A stretch of 64,000 bases of DNA from Exercitatus varius (GTDB lineage Bacteria > Pseudomonadota > Gammaproteobacteria > Enterobacterales > Pasteurellaceae). The stretch covers positions 1 through 64,000 of the forward strand of contig NZ_JARQTO010000003.1 of the NCBI RefSeq assembly GCF_029577735.1, written 5' to 3'. Position 1 is the stretch's first letter, and each line of letters starts with the position of its first letter. The notes under the pieces are model-generated. The model worked only from the letters and a program-made list of their open reading frames with translations. It was not told where the DNA came from and did not search any database. The position numbers were made by a program, and so were the translations under genes. Below are positions 17,785-26,706 of the stretch, one piece after another.

Positions 17785-18081
17785 ATGACGCAGAAAATGA
17801 TTAATTTACAAGATGTACCGCAAGCGAAACTGAAAGATTTATTGCAATTTCCATGCCCGTTTACGTTTAAAGTGGTGGGCGCGCATCGTGATGATTTGGT
17901 AGACGACGTTATTGCGGTAACACAGATTCATGCAAAAGGAGATTACAGCCCGACTCAACAACGCAGCGCGAAGGGAACATATAATTCCGTTTCGATTGAA
18001 ATTCTGGCCGTTAATATCGAACAGATTGAAACCCTTTACGCCGAGCTTGCCAAAATTGAAGGCGTGAGAATGGTGTTATAA
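17785..18081 (+). CDS. ybeD: YbeD family protein (DUF493)
   Basis: The 98-residue protein belongs to the YbeD/DUF493 family, an ACT-like alpha-beta fold with no settled function. Conserved parts seen are LLQFPCPFTFKVVG near residue 19 and the C-terminal VNIEQIETLYAELAKIEGV. It sits six bases before lipB, the usual neighbour, so a regulatory role in lipoate metabolism has been considered; nothing in the sequence tests this. Confidence 0.92.
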   Translation: MTQKMINLQDVPQAKLKDLLQFPCPFTFKVVGAHRDDLVDDVIAVTQIHAKGDYSPTQQRSAKGTYNSVSIEILAVNIEQIETLYAELAKIEGVRMVL

Positions 18082-18086
18082 CAGTA

Positions 18087-18749
18087 ATGAATATGCCGTT
18101 AATTGTCCGCCGGCTCGGCGTGCGGGATTATAATCAGGTTTGGCAACAAATGCAGGATTTCACCGATCGGCGAGATGAAAATACGCCCGATGAAATCTGG
18201 CTGGTGCAGCATCCTTCGGTGTTCACCCAAGGACAGGCGGGAAAGCCGGAACATTTGCTTAACCCGACCGCTATTCCCGTGGTGCAATCCGATCGCGGCG
18301 GGCAGATTACTTATCACGGTTTAGGGCAGCAAATTATGTATGTCCTGATTGATATTAAACGCCATAAAGCTTACGGACAGAATTTAAATGTGCGTCAATT
18401 AGTGACCGCACTTGAACAATCCGTAGTTAAAACGCTGGCGGATTACGGTATAGATTCGTATCCGAAAACCGATGCGCCGGGCGTTTATGTGCAAGCGGAC
18501 GGAAAAGAGAAGAAAATTTGTTCACTGGGATTGCGTATTCGTCGCGGTTGTTCGTTTCACGGACTGGCGCTGAATATCAATATGGATTTAAGCCCGTTTC
18601 ATCATATTAATCCTTGCGGTTATGCCGGACTTGAAATGTGTCAGTTAGCTGATTTTGTTGAAAACGACGAAGCGGATTGCGATAAAGTATCGCCTAAATT
18701 AGTTACACACTTTGCTGAAATTTTGGGGTATAATGCAACAAAATTTTAA
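18087..18749 (+). CDS. lipB: Octanoyl-(acyl-carrier-protein)-protein N-octanoyltransferase
   Basis: LipB transfers octanoate from acyl carrier protein to lipoyl domains, the first step of lipoate synthesis. The 220-residue protein has QSDRGGQITYHGLGQ (substrate pocket), the catalytic lysine region KICSLGLRIRRGCSFHG and the catalytic Cys in INPCGYAGLEM. An uptake signal at about 18404 is read as VTAL within the gene. lipA follows 33 bases downstream. Confidence 0.97.
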   Translation: MNMPLIVRRLGVRDYNQVWQQMQDFTDRRDENTPDEIWLVQHPSVFTQGQAGKPEHLLNPTAIPVVQSDRGGQITYHGLGQQIMYVLIDIKRHKAYGQNLNVRQLVTALEQSVVKTLADYGIDSYPKTDAPGVYVQADGKEKKICSLGLRIRRGCSFHGLALNINMDLSPFHHINPCGYAGLEMCQLADFVENDEADCDKVSPKLVTHFAEILGYNATKF

Positions 18750-18782
18750 CATTTCAACTTTTTTTATAATTTAGGAAAATTT

Positions 18783-19745
18783 ATGGGTACGCCATTTAAA
18801 ATGGAACGCGGCGTGAAATATCGCGATGCCGCAAAAACTTCAATCATTAAAGTGACTAATATCGATCCTGATCGGGAATTATTGCAAAAACCTTCATGGA
18901 TGAAAATTAAACTGCCCGCCAGTTCGGCCAAAATCGATAGCATTAAGAACGGAATGCGTCGCCATGGATTGCATTCCGTGTGTGAAGAGGCGTCATGCCC
19001 GAATTTGCACGAATGTTTTAATCACGGGACCGCAACATTTATGATTTTAGGGGCGATTTGTACCCGTCGTTGTCCGTTTTGTGATGTTGCGCACGGAAAA
19101 CCGCTCCCACCGGATCCGGAAGAACCGAAAAAACTGGCGGAAACCATTCAGGATATGAAACTTAAATATGTGGTGATTACCTCGGTAGACCGTGATGATT
19201 TACCGGATCGCGGCGCCGGGCATTTTGCGGATTGCGTGCGGGAAATTCGCGCTTTAAATCCGGGTATTAAAATTGAGATTCTGGTACCTGATTTTCGCGG
19301 ACGCATTGAGCTGGCATTAGAAAAACTGAAAGATAATCCGCCGGATGTTTTTAATCACAATTTGGAAAATGTGCCCCGTTTGTATCGTGAAATCCGCCCC
19401 GGTGCGGATTATGAGTGGTCACTGAAGTTATTGCGTGAATTTAAAACTATGTTCCCTCATATTCCGACTAAATCCGGTTTAATGGTGGGATTAGGCGAAA
19501 GTAATGAAGAAATTCTAAATGTTATGCGCGATCTTCGTGCCAACGGCGTAACCATGCTGACATTAGGGCAATATTTACAACCAAGTCGTCATCATTTGCC
19601 GGTTGCACGCTATGTTCCGCCTGAGGAGTTTGACGAATTCCGCGAAAAAGCGGAGGCAATGGGATTTGAACATGCGGCATGCGGACCTTTTGTGCGTTCG
19701 TCTTATCATGCAGATTTACAGGCAAGCGGCGGGCTTGTGAAATAA
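18783..19745 (+). CDS. lipA: Lipoyl synthase (radical SAM)
   Basis: LipA inserts two sulfur atoms into the octanoyl group placed by LipB. The 320-residue enzyme carries both iron-sulfur motifs: the auxiliary cluster CEEASCPNLHEC and the radical-SAM CxxxCxxC (CTRRCPFC). The C-terminal RSSYHA supplies the serine ligand of the auxiliary cluster. It ends the ybeD-lipB-lipA set and is followed by a strong terminator. Confidence 0.98.
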   Translation: MGTPFKMERGVKYRDAAKTSIIKVTNIDPDRELLQKPSWMKIKLPASSAKIDSIKNGMRRHGLHSVCEEASCPNLHECFNHGTATFMILGAICTRRCPFCDVAHGKPLPPDPEEPKKLAETIQDMKLKYVVITSVDRDDLPDRGAGHFADCVREIRALNPGIKIEILVPDFRGRIELALEKLKDNPPDVFNHNLENVPRLYREIRPGADYEWSLKLLREFKTMFPHIPTKSGLMVGLGESNEEILNVMRDLRANGVTMLTLGQYLQPSRHHLPVARYVPPEEFDEFREKAEAMGFEHAACGPFVRSSYHADLQASGGLVK

Positions 19746-19762
19746 TGATTATTTTAATAAAG

Positions 19763-19789
19763 CGGAGAACTTCGGTTCTCCGTTTTTTT
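19763..19789 (+). terminator. Rho-independent terminator after lipA
   Basis: A perfect 8-bp stem CGGAGAAC/GTTCTCCG with a stable TTCG tetraloop is followed by a seven-T run. Confidence 0.95.
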
Positions 19790-19827
19790 ATTTGTTAATA
19801 ACTTATTATAGTTATATTTTGAAATTT

Positions 19828-19841
19828 GTGACGCTAATCAA
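19828..19841. promoter_or_regulatory. Candidate FNR site upstream of nrfA
   Basis: GTGAC-N4-ATCAA matches the FNR consensus TTGAT-N4-ATCAA at eight of ten positions. It lies 13 bases from the NarP-type heptamer pair, in the 370-base region ahead of nrfA, an operon that is anaerobically induced in relatives. The distance to the start codon (about 275 bases) is long. Confidence 0.45.
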
Positions 19842-19854
19842 ACTTTCATTTTTA

Positions 19855-19870
19855 TACCTACTGTTAGGTA
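19855..19870. promoter_or_regulatory. Candidate NarP 7-2-7 operator upstream of nrfA
   Basis: TACCTAC-TG-TTAGGTA is an inverted pair of heptamers with two-base spacing, close to the NarL/NarP consensus TACYYMT-N2-AKRRGTA. A 7-bp perfect inverted repeat (19854-19860 with 19865-19871) includes it. NarP, the nitrite/nitrate responder, binds this arrangement and is known to control nrf in H. influenzae. Confidence 0.65.
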
Positions 19871-19918
19871 TTTGTAACCCATTAATAAGCTTAGAAAATA
19901 TATGGTATTAAGAAAACC

Positions 19919-19932
19919 TTGATCGAACGCAA
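19919..19932. promoter_or_regulatory. Second candidate FNR site upstream of nrfA
   Basis: TTGAT-N4-CGCAA has a perfect left half and three of five right-half bases of the FNR consensus. It is nearer the start (about 185 bases upstream). The rest of 19746-20116 is very A/T-rich with no open reading frame; the -10 box could not be assigned with confidence. Confidence 0.45.
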
Positions 19933-20116
19933 ACTTTTGTTAAATAATCGTGAAAACCCTTACTAATTTTGTTATTTTTACCCTCGAATAATTTTCATTT
20001 TATTCATGTGAATTAATGTAAATATGAATAATTTATATTAAGTGAGCCTGAATAAACCTAAAATTTGTATATAAAAATATAACCTTGGTTATTAATTTTT
20101 TAATGGAGTGATTACC

Positions 20117-21676
20117 GTGAACATTCTCAAGAAAACACTATCATCATTAACGATGATTGGTTTAGGTTTCGCAATGGTAAATTCGGCATCAGCGGAAGAT
20201 TATCCGAAAACGACACATGAAAAAGCGCAGCAGTTGCAACAACCTTTACCTGAAACGGCCGCCAAACGCGCACCGACTCAAGCGGAATTAACGAAAGCTA
20301 ATCCCGATTTGAAGATTGATGCCGTTAACGAAAAATTTGCAAAAGATTTCCCTCGTCAATATGAAACCTGGGCAAAAACGGCGGACCAAACGGAATTTCA
20401 TCGCGAAGTCGAGGATGATCCGCGTATGATCGTGATGTGGGGCGGCTATGCCTTTGCGAAAGAATTTAACTCTCCTCGCGGTCATTTTTATGCTGTGACC
20501 GATGTGCGTAATATTTTACGTACCGGTGCGCCTAAAAATGCGAACGACGGTCCTCAGGCGATGGCTTGTTGGACATGTAAAGGTCCTGATGTTCCCCGTT
20601 TAATTGCGGAATGGGGAGAAGAAGGCTATTTCAGCGGTAAATGGGCAAAAGCCGGTTCCGAAGTGGTAAACAGTATTGGTTGTGCGGACTGTCATGATAC
20701 GCAATCCCAAGAATTTAAAGACGGCAAGCCGGCATTACGCGTTGCCCGTCCTCATGTTTTACGTGCGTTGGATACGGTAGGTAAAACCTTTGCAACTTCG
20801 GATCGTACCGATCAGCGTGCCGGTGTTTGTGCTAACTGCCACGTTGAATATTACTTCGATAAAAGTACCGGCGTGAATAATGTGGTATTCCCATGGTATA
20901 AAGGTCGCGATGTGGACAGTATTGAAAAATACTATGACGAAATCGAATTCAAAGATTGGGAGCATTCCATTTCAAAAGCGCCGATGTTAAAAGCCCAGCA
21001 CCCTGACTTTGAAGCCTGGTCTATGGGCACGCACGGTAAAAACGGAGTGACTTGTATCGACTGCCACATGGCGAAAAAACAGGATAAAGACGGCAAAGTC
21101 TTTACGGATCACCAAGTGGTAGGCAACCCGGTCGTGGATAATTTCCAAAATACCTGCGCGCGTTGCCATGACCAAAGCCAGGAAACGTTAGTGAAAACGG
21201 TTGCTCAGCATAAAGCCGATGTTCGCGAAGTTATGATTAAACTTGAAGATCAAATCGTGAAAGCGCACTTTGAGGCAAAAGCCGCCTGGGATGCCGGTGC
21301 GACCAAAGAAGAAATGAAAGACGCGTTACAAGCGATTCGTCATGCGCAATGGCGTTGGGATTTTGCAGCCGCCAGCCACGGTATGCACATGCACGCACCG
21401 GATGTAGCATTGAAAATTATTGCCGGCGGTTTGGATCGTGCGGCGGATGCGCGTGCTAAATTAGCGGTAATTTTAGCGAAACACGGTGTTCAACAACCTA
21501 TCAATTATCCTGATATTTCAACCGCTGAGAAAGCCTGGAAAGTCATGGGTATTGATATCGAAAAAGAACGTAAAGACAAAGAAGAGTTCATCAAAACCGT
21601 TATTCCGGAATGGAATAAAGAAGCGATTGAAAAAGGTTTAATTTTAACTCCACCGCCGACAACACCGGAAAAATAA
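20117..21676 (+). CDS. nrfA: Periplasmic ammonia-forming cytochrome c nitrite reductase
   Basis: NrfA reduces nitrite to ammonium with six electrons in the periplasm during anaerobic growth. I prefer the GTG at 20117, spaced eight bases from the ribosome site TGGAG (20104-20108); a GTG at 20108 overlaps that site. The 519-residue precursor has a signal peptide ending SASAE. It holds the special lysine-ligated haem motif CWTCK (Cys151-Lys155) and four CxxCH motifs: CADCH, CANCH, CIDCH and CARCH. The Tyr in CANCHVEYYF and the HMHAPD segment fit active-site positions. CWTCK needs the dedicated haem lyase NrfE, encoded downstream. Confidence 0.97.
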   Translation: MNILKKTLSSLTMIGLGFAMVNSASAEDYPKTTHEKAQQLQQPLPETAAKRAPTQAELTKANPDLKIDAVNEKFAKDFPRQYETWAKTADQTEFHREVEDDPRMIVMWGGYAFAKEFNSPRGHFYAVTDVRNILRTGAPKNANDGPQAMACWTCKGPDVPRLIAEWGEEGYFSGKWAKAGSEVVNSIGCADCHDTQSQEFKDGKPALRVARPHVLRALDTVGKTFATSDRTDQRAGVCANCHVEYYFDKSTGVNNVVFPWYKGRDVDSIEKYYDEIEFKDWEHSISKAPMLKAQHPDFEAWSMGTHGKNGVTCIDCHMAKKQDKDGKVFTDHQVVGNPVVDNFQNTCARCHDQSQETLVKTVAQHKADVREVMIKLEDQIVKAHFEAKAAWDAGATKEEMKDALQAIRHAQWRWDFAAASHGMHMHAPDVALKIIAGGLDRAADARAKLAVILAKHGVQQPINYPDISTAEKAWKVMGIDIEKERKDKEEFIKTVIPEWNKEAIEKGLILTPPPTTPEK

Positions 21677-21687
21677 TGAAAAAACCG

Positions 21688-21725
21688 ACCGCACTTTGAC
21701 ATTAAAAAGCGCTTTGAAGTGCGGT
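21688..21725 (+). repeat. Inverted uptake-signal hairpin between nrfA and nrfB
   Basis: ACCGCACTT (21688-21696) and AAGTGCGGT (21717-21725) form a 9-bp stem with a 20-base loop and no T-run. It could act as an mRNA-stabilising or partial-termination hairpin that raises NrfA over NrfBCD. That role is inference. Confidence 0.6.
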
Positions 21726-21755
21726 AACTTCAATCAAACGATTAAGGTAACGAAA

Positions 21756-22397
21756 ATGAACTCTGTATTGAAAAAATTTGCAAAGCTCTCGGCCGTATTC
21801 GGGGTGATGCTATTTGCGACAACAGTTCAAGCCGAGCAAGCGAAAACTGAAGCAAAACAAGAGTCTCCGGTTGCGTCTTTTGAACAGAAATTAGATAACG
21901 TGCGCGATCCTAATCATTATTGCGCGCAATGTCATAATCTTGATGTCGCGAAAGATCAGGCCGTGGGGACGAATCACGCAGGGAAATTCCACGGTGTGCA
22001 TTTAACCAAAGAAAATCCTGCGACGGGCAAACCGATTACATGTGTAAGCTGTCACGGAAATATCAGTGAAAACCACCGAAAAGGTGTGAAAGACGTCATG
22101 CGTTTTGACGGCGATATTTTCAGTGATGAAAAACCGATGTACACAGCCGAAGAGCAGAATCAAGTGTGCTTCTCTTGCCACCGACCAAAAGATTTACGTG
22201 AAAAATTCTGGGCGCATGATGTCCACGCCATGAAACTGCCGTGTGCGTCTTGCCATACATTGCATCCTGAAAAAGAAGCAATGAAAGAAATTAAAACGAA
22301 AGAACGCGTAAAACTCTGTGTTGATTGTCACGGCGAACAACGTAAACGTAAAGAAGCCGCACAACAAATGACGACCGAACAAAAGGATAAACAATGA
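21756..22397 (+). CDS. nrfB: Pentahaem cytochrome c electron donor NrfB
   Basis: NrfB carries electrons from the NrfCD quinol dehydrogenase to NrfA. The ATG at 21756 follows AAGGTAACGAAA and directly begins a signal peptide (MNSVLKKFAKLSAVFG... cleaved near VQAEQ), giving 213 residues; in-frame codons upstream would spoil that. Five CxxCH haem motifs are present: CAQCH, CVSCH, CFSCH, CASCH and CVDCH. The C-terminus is basic and Gln-rich. It overlaps nrfC by four bases. Confidence 0.95.
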   Translation: MNSVLKKFAKLSAVFGVMLFATTVQAEQAKTEAKQESPVASFEQKLDNVRDPNHYCAQCHNLDVAKDQAVGTNHAGKFHGVHLTKENPATGKPITCVSCHGNISENHRKGVKDVMRFDGDIFSDEKPMYTAEEQNQVCFSCHRPKDLREKFWAHDVHAMKLPCASCHTLHPEKEAMKEIKTKERVKLCVDCHGEQRKRKEAAQQMTTEQKDKQ

Positions 22398-23074
22398 CAA
22401 CTTGCTCACGCCGAAACTTTGTTTCCGGAGTGGGAGCATTAATCCTTACGACGGGAACAATAGTTAGTTTAAAGGCACAAGGCGAAAGCGAAAAGCAGGA
22501 AAAACCGAAGCGCTATGCAATGGTACATGACGAATCCGTCTGTATCGGCTGCACGGCGTGTATGGAAGCTTGTCGCGAAACCAACCAAGTGCCGGAAGGA
22601 GTTTCTCGTTTGGAAATTATCCGTAGCGAGCCTATCGGCGAATTTCCGAATCAGGAATATGAATTTTTCCGCCAGTCTTGTCAGCATTGCACTAACGCAC
22701 CTTGCGTAGCGGTATGCCCGACAGGCGCCTCTTACATTGATCCGACAACCGGTATTGTTGATGTGAACCGGGATCTTTGCGTAGGTTGTCAATATTGCGT
22801 AGCCGTTTGCCCGTATCGCGTCCGTTTTATTCATCCTGTGCATAAAACGGCGGATAAATGTAATTTCTGTCGCGATACCAACCTGGCAAAAGGCAAACAA
22901 CCGGCTTGTGTGGAAGCTTGCCCGACCAAAGCGTTAACATTCGGTGATATGAACGACAGTAACAGCGCCGTTGCACGTAAAGTTCGCGAAAATCCGGTTT
23001 ACCGTACCAAAGTACAACTGGGTACCGAACCGAATTTATATCATATTCCATTTGGCAAGGGGGAACATAGATAA
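22394..23074 (+). CDS. nrfC: Nitrite reductase iron-sulfur subunit NrfC
   Basis: NrfC is the periplasmic four-cluster ferredoxin that takes electrons from membrane NrfD. The 226-residue protein starts with a twin-arginine signal (SRRNFVSGVGALIL), so it is exported folded by Tat. Four cysteine groups typical of [4Fe-4S] binding follow: CIGCTACMEAC, CQHCTNAPCVAVCP, CVGCQYCVAVCP and CNFC...CVEACP. It begins inside the nrfB stop (ATGA) and ends one base into nrfD (TAATG). Confidence 0.97.
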   Translation: MTTCSRRNFVSGVGALILTTGTIVSLKAQGESEKQEKPKRYAMVHDESVCIGCTACMEACRETNQVPEGVSRLEIIRSEPIGEFPNQEYEFFRQSCQHCTNAPCVAVCPTGASYIDPTTGIVDVNRDLCVGCQYCVAVCPYRVRFIHPVHKTADKCNFCRDTNLAKGKQPACVEACPTKALTFGDMNDSNSAVARKVRENPVYRTKVQLGTEPNLYHIPFGKGEHR

Positions 23075-24036
23075 TGAATGAATATGTACCGTTCCAAACC
23101 CCGAACCTCGTTTGGGATAGCTCGATTGCCATTTATCTCTTCTTATTGGGGATTTCATCGGGTGCCGTGCAATTAGCGATTGCTTACCGTCGTAGTAATA
23201 AATTGGATAAACCGAATGAAAACTGGATTATCCGTAGCGCGGCGTTTTTAGGCACGATTCCGACTTTAATCGGTTTAACTTTGTTGATTTTCCATTTGGC
23301 CCGTCCTTGGACATTCTGGAAATTGATGTTTAACTATCAGTTCAACTCGGTAATGTCGATGGGGGTAATGCTATTTCAAGTTTACATGTTATTCATGGTA
23401 ATTTGGATTGCCGTTATCTTTAAAGAAGAAATTGACGCACTGATTAAACGTTTCGTGCCGAAACTTCGGTTTGTGACCACAATGATCACAAAAATCGAAT
23501 GGATTTTCGGCGCATCGGAAGTGATTTTATTCGTCCTGGCCGCCGTACTTGGCGCTTATACGGGGTTCTTACTTTCCGCATTAATCAGTTATCCGATGCT
23601 GAATAATCCGGTTTTGCCGGCGTTGTTCCTGGCGTCCGGTACGTCGTCCGGTATCGCCGCCACATTTTTGTGTATTTTACTTGCCGGTAAAATCAAAGGA
23701 GACAGCCACGAAGTTCACTTTATCCATAAATTCGAAGTGCCGATCATGGTGACCGAGTTAGGGTTAATCGTGTGTTTCTTTGTGGGCCTATATTTCGGCG
23801 GCGGTCAAAAAGTGGTGTCGTTACATAACGCATTAACCGGATTCTGGGGAGCTGTTTTCTGGATCGGGGTAATGTTGATTGGTATTTTGATCCCGCTTGT
23901 TGCGAATTTATTTGCCAGCGATAAATTTAAATATAACGCTAAATTCATCATTTTAGTGTCTATTTTCGACCTGATTGGTGTTTTATGCTTACGTTATTTT
24001 ATTTTATACGCAGGGCAATTAACCATCGCGCAATAA
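23074..24036 (+). CDS. nrfD: Quinol-oxidising membrane subunit NrfD
   Basis: NrfD is the integral-membrane subunit that oxidises menaquinol and passes electrons to NrfC. The 320-residue protein is hydrophobic with about eight membrane helices and belongs to the NrfD/PsrC family. It is preceded with a one-base overlap by nrfC, so the two subunits are made together. A strong terminator follows, separating nrfABCD from the haem-lyase genes. Confidence 0.96.
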   Translation: MNEYVPFQTPNLVWDSSIAIYLFLLGISSGAVQLAIAYRRSNKLDKPNENWIIRSAAFLGTIPTLIGLTLLIFHLARPWTFWKLMFNYQFNSVMSMGVMLFQVYMLFMVIWIAVIFKEEIDALIKRFVPKLRFVTTMITKIEWIFGASEVILFVLAAVLGAYTGFLLSALISYPMLNNPVLPALFLASGTSSGIAATFLCILLAGKIKGDSHEVHFIHKFEVPIMVTELGLIVCFFVGLYFGGGQKVVSLHNALTGFWGAVFWIGVMLIGILIPLVANLFASDKFKYNAKFIILVSIFDLIGVLCLRYFILYAGQLTIAQ

Positions 24037-24055
24037 GGTTTTTATTGTAAAATAA

Positions 24056-24079
24056 GGGCGTTTCATAACGCCCTTTTTT
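24056..24079 (+). terminator. Rho-independent terminator after nrfD
   Basis: A 7-bp perfect stem GGGCGTT/AACGCCC with a TCAT loop is followed by six T. It marks the end of nrfABCD, 41 bases before nrfE. Confidence 0.9.
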
Positions 24080-24120
24080 ATGAATTCAGATTAACGAAAC
24101 GATAGACGAAATAAAGATTC

Positions 24121-26022
24121 ATGTTACCCGAACTTGCTTTTTTAGCGCTTGTGATCGCCACGCTCGCTTTTGGTTTATTGGCGATTTGTCCGATGATCGG
24201 TAAACCGCAATATGCCTGGAATCTCAGTTATATTTCCGCCACTTTTACCGCGATTTCTATCGGCATTTTGGCATACGGTTTTGTCGTTGACGATTTCTCG
24301 GTGGAATATATCGCGGCGCATTCCAATTCTCAATTGCCGACCTTCTTCAAAATCGCAGCGACTTGGGGCGGGCATGAAGGTTCCATGTTATTTTGGTTGT
24401 TTGCGTTAAGCGTTTGGGTGGGATTATTCGCCTTTTTCAGTCGCAACATTGATCCGATTATCGCCGCCCGGGCGTTATCGGTTTTGGGATTGCTGTGTTT
24501 GGGATTCGGTATTTTTATCATTTTCTTTTCCAATCCGTTTATTCGTCAATTTCCGTTACCGCCGGAAGGTCGGGATCTTAATCCGATGTTGCAGGATGTG
24601 GGATTGATTTTCCACCCGCCGCTGTTATACCTCGGTTATGTGGGGTTTGCCGTGAATTTTGCACTTACGATTGCCGCATTAATCGACGGTTATGCTGATG
24701 CCGCCATTGCGCGCTGGATGCGTCCGTGGGCGTTAGTGTCTTGGTTTTTCTTGACCGTCGGTATCGTGCTCGGTGCCTGGTGGGCGTATTACGAATTGGG
24801 CTGGGGCGGCTGGTGGTTCTGGGATCCGGTGGAAAACGCCTCTTTAATGCCGTGGTTGCTCGGACTGGGCTTATTACACAGTTTGATTGTCACGGAACAG
24901 CGGGGCATTTTCAGCTATTGGACCATTTTATTTTCCCTATTTGTTTTTGCTTTCAGCTTACTGGGAACGTTTATCGTACGTTCCGGCGTGCTAACCTCCG
25001 TGCATGCGTTTGCCGTGGACGGTGAACGCGGTTCCGCGCTGCTGGCTTTGTTTTTTCTTATGACCGTCGGCTCGCTTACGTTGTTTGCGATGAAAACCGA
25101 TTTACGTCAAAGTGCGGTCAGATTTTCCGTTGTTTCTAAAGAAACCTTGATGTTATTGGCGAATATTTTATTTGCCGTCGCGATGATCAGTGTGTTTATC
25201 GGCACGTTTTATCCGATGTTATTCACTGCCCTGGGATGGGGCTCCATTTCTGTGGGTGCGCCGTATTTCAACAGTATTTTTCTGCCGTTAATCGTGATTT
25301 TGCTGATTGCCATGGTGATTGCGCCGGCAACAAAATGGCAAAAAATCGACCGCACTTTTCTGTTTAAACGGCTGGCATGCCTGTTGCCGTCGGCGGTGGC
25401 CGCTTACGCTTTGATTCGTTATACCCTGAATCAGGAACCGAGTTTAAAATTTAATTGGACGGCGTTGATTTTACTGAGCCTCGCTATTTGGTTGTTTATC
25501 TCTACCGTCTGGGCTAACTGGCGGGCGCTGACGCTGAAGCGCGTAGGCATGATTCTGGCGCATTGCGGTGTGGCGGTGACGGTAATCGGCGCCGTGATGT
25601 CCGGTTATTTCGCTGCCGAAATCGGCGTACGCTTAGCGCCGGGACAAAGCCGACAACTGAACGGTTACGAGTTCCGTTATGTGGGATTCAGCAATGAAAT
25701 CGGGCCTAATTATACCAGTGAAAAAGCCCGTTTCGACGTGGTAAAAAACGATGAAATTCTGACCGCACTTTACCCTGAACGCCGTTATTATGAAGTGCGA
25801 ACCATGAATATGTCCGAAGTGGGCATTAACTGGGGCTGGCTCGGAGATATTTATATCGTCATGGGCGACAAATTAACCGGCGAAAGCGGCAACCCGGGCG
25901 AATTCACTTTTCGTCTGCATTACAAACCTTTCGCGGGATGGTTGTGGTTCGGCGGCGTATTGATGGCAATCGGCGCGTTATGTGCGGCATTAAGCCTGAA
26001 ACGAAACGGTAAAAAGAAATAA
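24121..26022 (+). CDS. nrfE: Haem lyase NrfE/CcmF
   Basis: NrfE/CcmF proteins are membrane haem lyases that attach haem to apocytochrome c in the periplasm. The 633-residue protein has many membrane helices and the haem-handling WWD motif (WGGWWFWDPVENASLMPW, about residues 232-249), with flanking conserved histidines. Since the next genes are nrfF- and nrfG-like and an NrfA with a CWTCK haem site lies upstream, I name it nrfE. It could instead be the general ccmF; no other ccm genes are in the window to settle this. Three uptake signals lie inside. Confidence 0.85.
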   Translation: MLPELAFLALVIATLAFGLLAICPMIGKPQYAWNLSYISATFTAISIGILAYGFVVDDFSVEYIAAHSNSQLPTFFKIAATWGGHEGSMLFWLFALSVWVGLFAFFSRNIDPIIAARALSVLGLLCLGFGIFIIFFSNPFIRQFPLPPEGRDLNPMLQDVGLIFHPPLLYLGYVGFAVNFALTIAALIDGYADAAIARWMRPWALVSWFFLTVGIVLGAWWAYYELGWGGWWFWDPVENASLMPWLLGLGLLHSLIVTEQRGIFSYWTILFSLFVFAFSLLGTFIVRSGVLTSVHAFAVDGERGSALLALFFLMTVGSLTLFAMKTDLRQSAVRFSVVSKETLMLLANILFAVAMISVFIGTFYPMLFTALGWGSISVGAPYFNSIFLPLIVILLIAMVIAPATKWQKIDRTFLFKRLACLLPSAVAAYALIRYTLNQEPSLKFNWTALILLSLAIWLFISTVWANWRALTLKRVGMILAHCGVAVTVIGAVMSGYFAAEIGVRLAPGQSRQLNGYEFRYVGFSNEIGPNYTSEKARFDVVKNDEILTALYPERRYYEVRTMNMSEVGINWGWLGDIYIVMGDKLTGESGNPGEFTFRLHYKPFAGWLWFGGVLMAIGALCAALSLKRNGKKK

Positions 26023-26031
26023 GAAAGGAAA

Positions 26032-26107
<76 letters not shown>

Positions 26108-26178
26108 ACGAAAGAACGTCGCTTATTATATGAATTTTTGCGGGACGGAGTAACCCTTTTTTCAAAAAAATGTGAATT

Positions 26179-26706
26179 ATGAAGAAAAAAATTATTTTAT
26201 TTTTACCTTTAGTGTTGATTTTAACCGTTTGTGCGTTGTTATTTGTCGGTTTGCAGCAGGATCCGAAAAAAATTGCCTCGGCGCTGATTGATAAACCGGT
26301 GCCGGAATTTTTTCAGGCGGATTTGCAGAATCCCGATCAAATTGTCAGTAATAAAAACCTGCCGAAAACGGCGCATTTAATCAATATTTGGGGAAGCTGG
26401 TGCTATTATTGTAAACAGGAACACGGGTTATTGCTGGAACTGGCAAAACAAGGCGTGCAGATTGTGGGCTTGAATTATCGCGATAAACGGCAAAATGCGC
26501 TGGAATATTTGCAGCATTGGGGCAATCCTTTTTTGTTTAATATTGATGACAGCCGCGGCAAACTTGCTATGCAGCTTGGTGTGGACGGCGCGCCGGAAAC
26601 CTATGTGGTGGATAAATACGGCGTTATTCGTTACCGTCAATCGGGTGCGCTTGATCGCAAAATTATTGAAAACGTCCTGCTGCCGGAATTGGAAAAACTG
26701 AAATGA
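26179..26706 (+). CDS. CcmG/DsbE-like membrane-anchored thioredoxin
   Basis: CcmG-type thioredoxins keep apocytochrome haem-site cysteines reduced in the periplasm. The 175-residue protein has one N-terminal membrane anchor (about residues 5-24) and a TlpA/thioredoxin domain. The redox site is NIWGSWCYYCKQEH, and the cis-proline loop GVDGAPETYVVDKYG, with the acidic DGAPE typical of CcmG. The CxxC dipeptide YY differs from the usual P-T or P-V pair. It overlaps nrfF by four bases. Its partner function with nrfE/F/G is inferred from the cluster. Confidence 0.88.
   Translation: MKKKIILFLPLVLILTVCALLFVGLQQDPKKIASALIDKPVPEFFQADLQNPDQIVSNKNLPKTAHLINIWGSWCYYCKQEHGLLLELAKQGVQIVGLNYRDKRQNALEYLQHWGNPFLFNIDDSRGKLAMQLGVDGAPETYVVDKYGVIRYRQSGALDRKIIENVLLPELEKLK

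Noticed and set aside
20004..20020. Possible CRP site before nrfA (TGTGA half-site)
   Set aside because: Only one half matches; the partner half has two of five bases.
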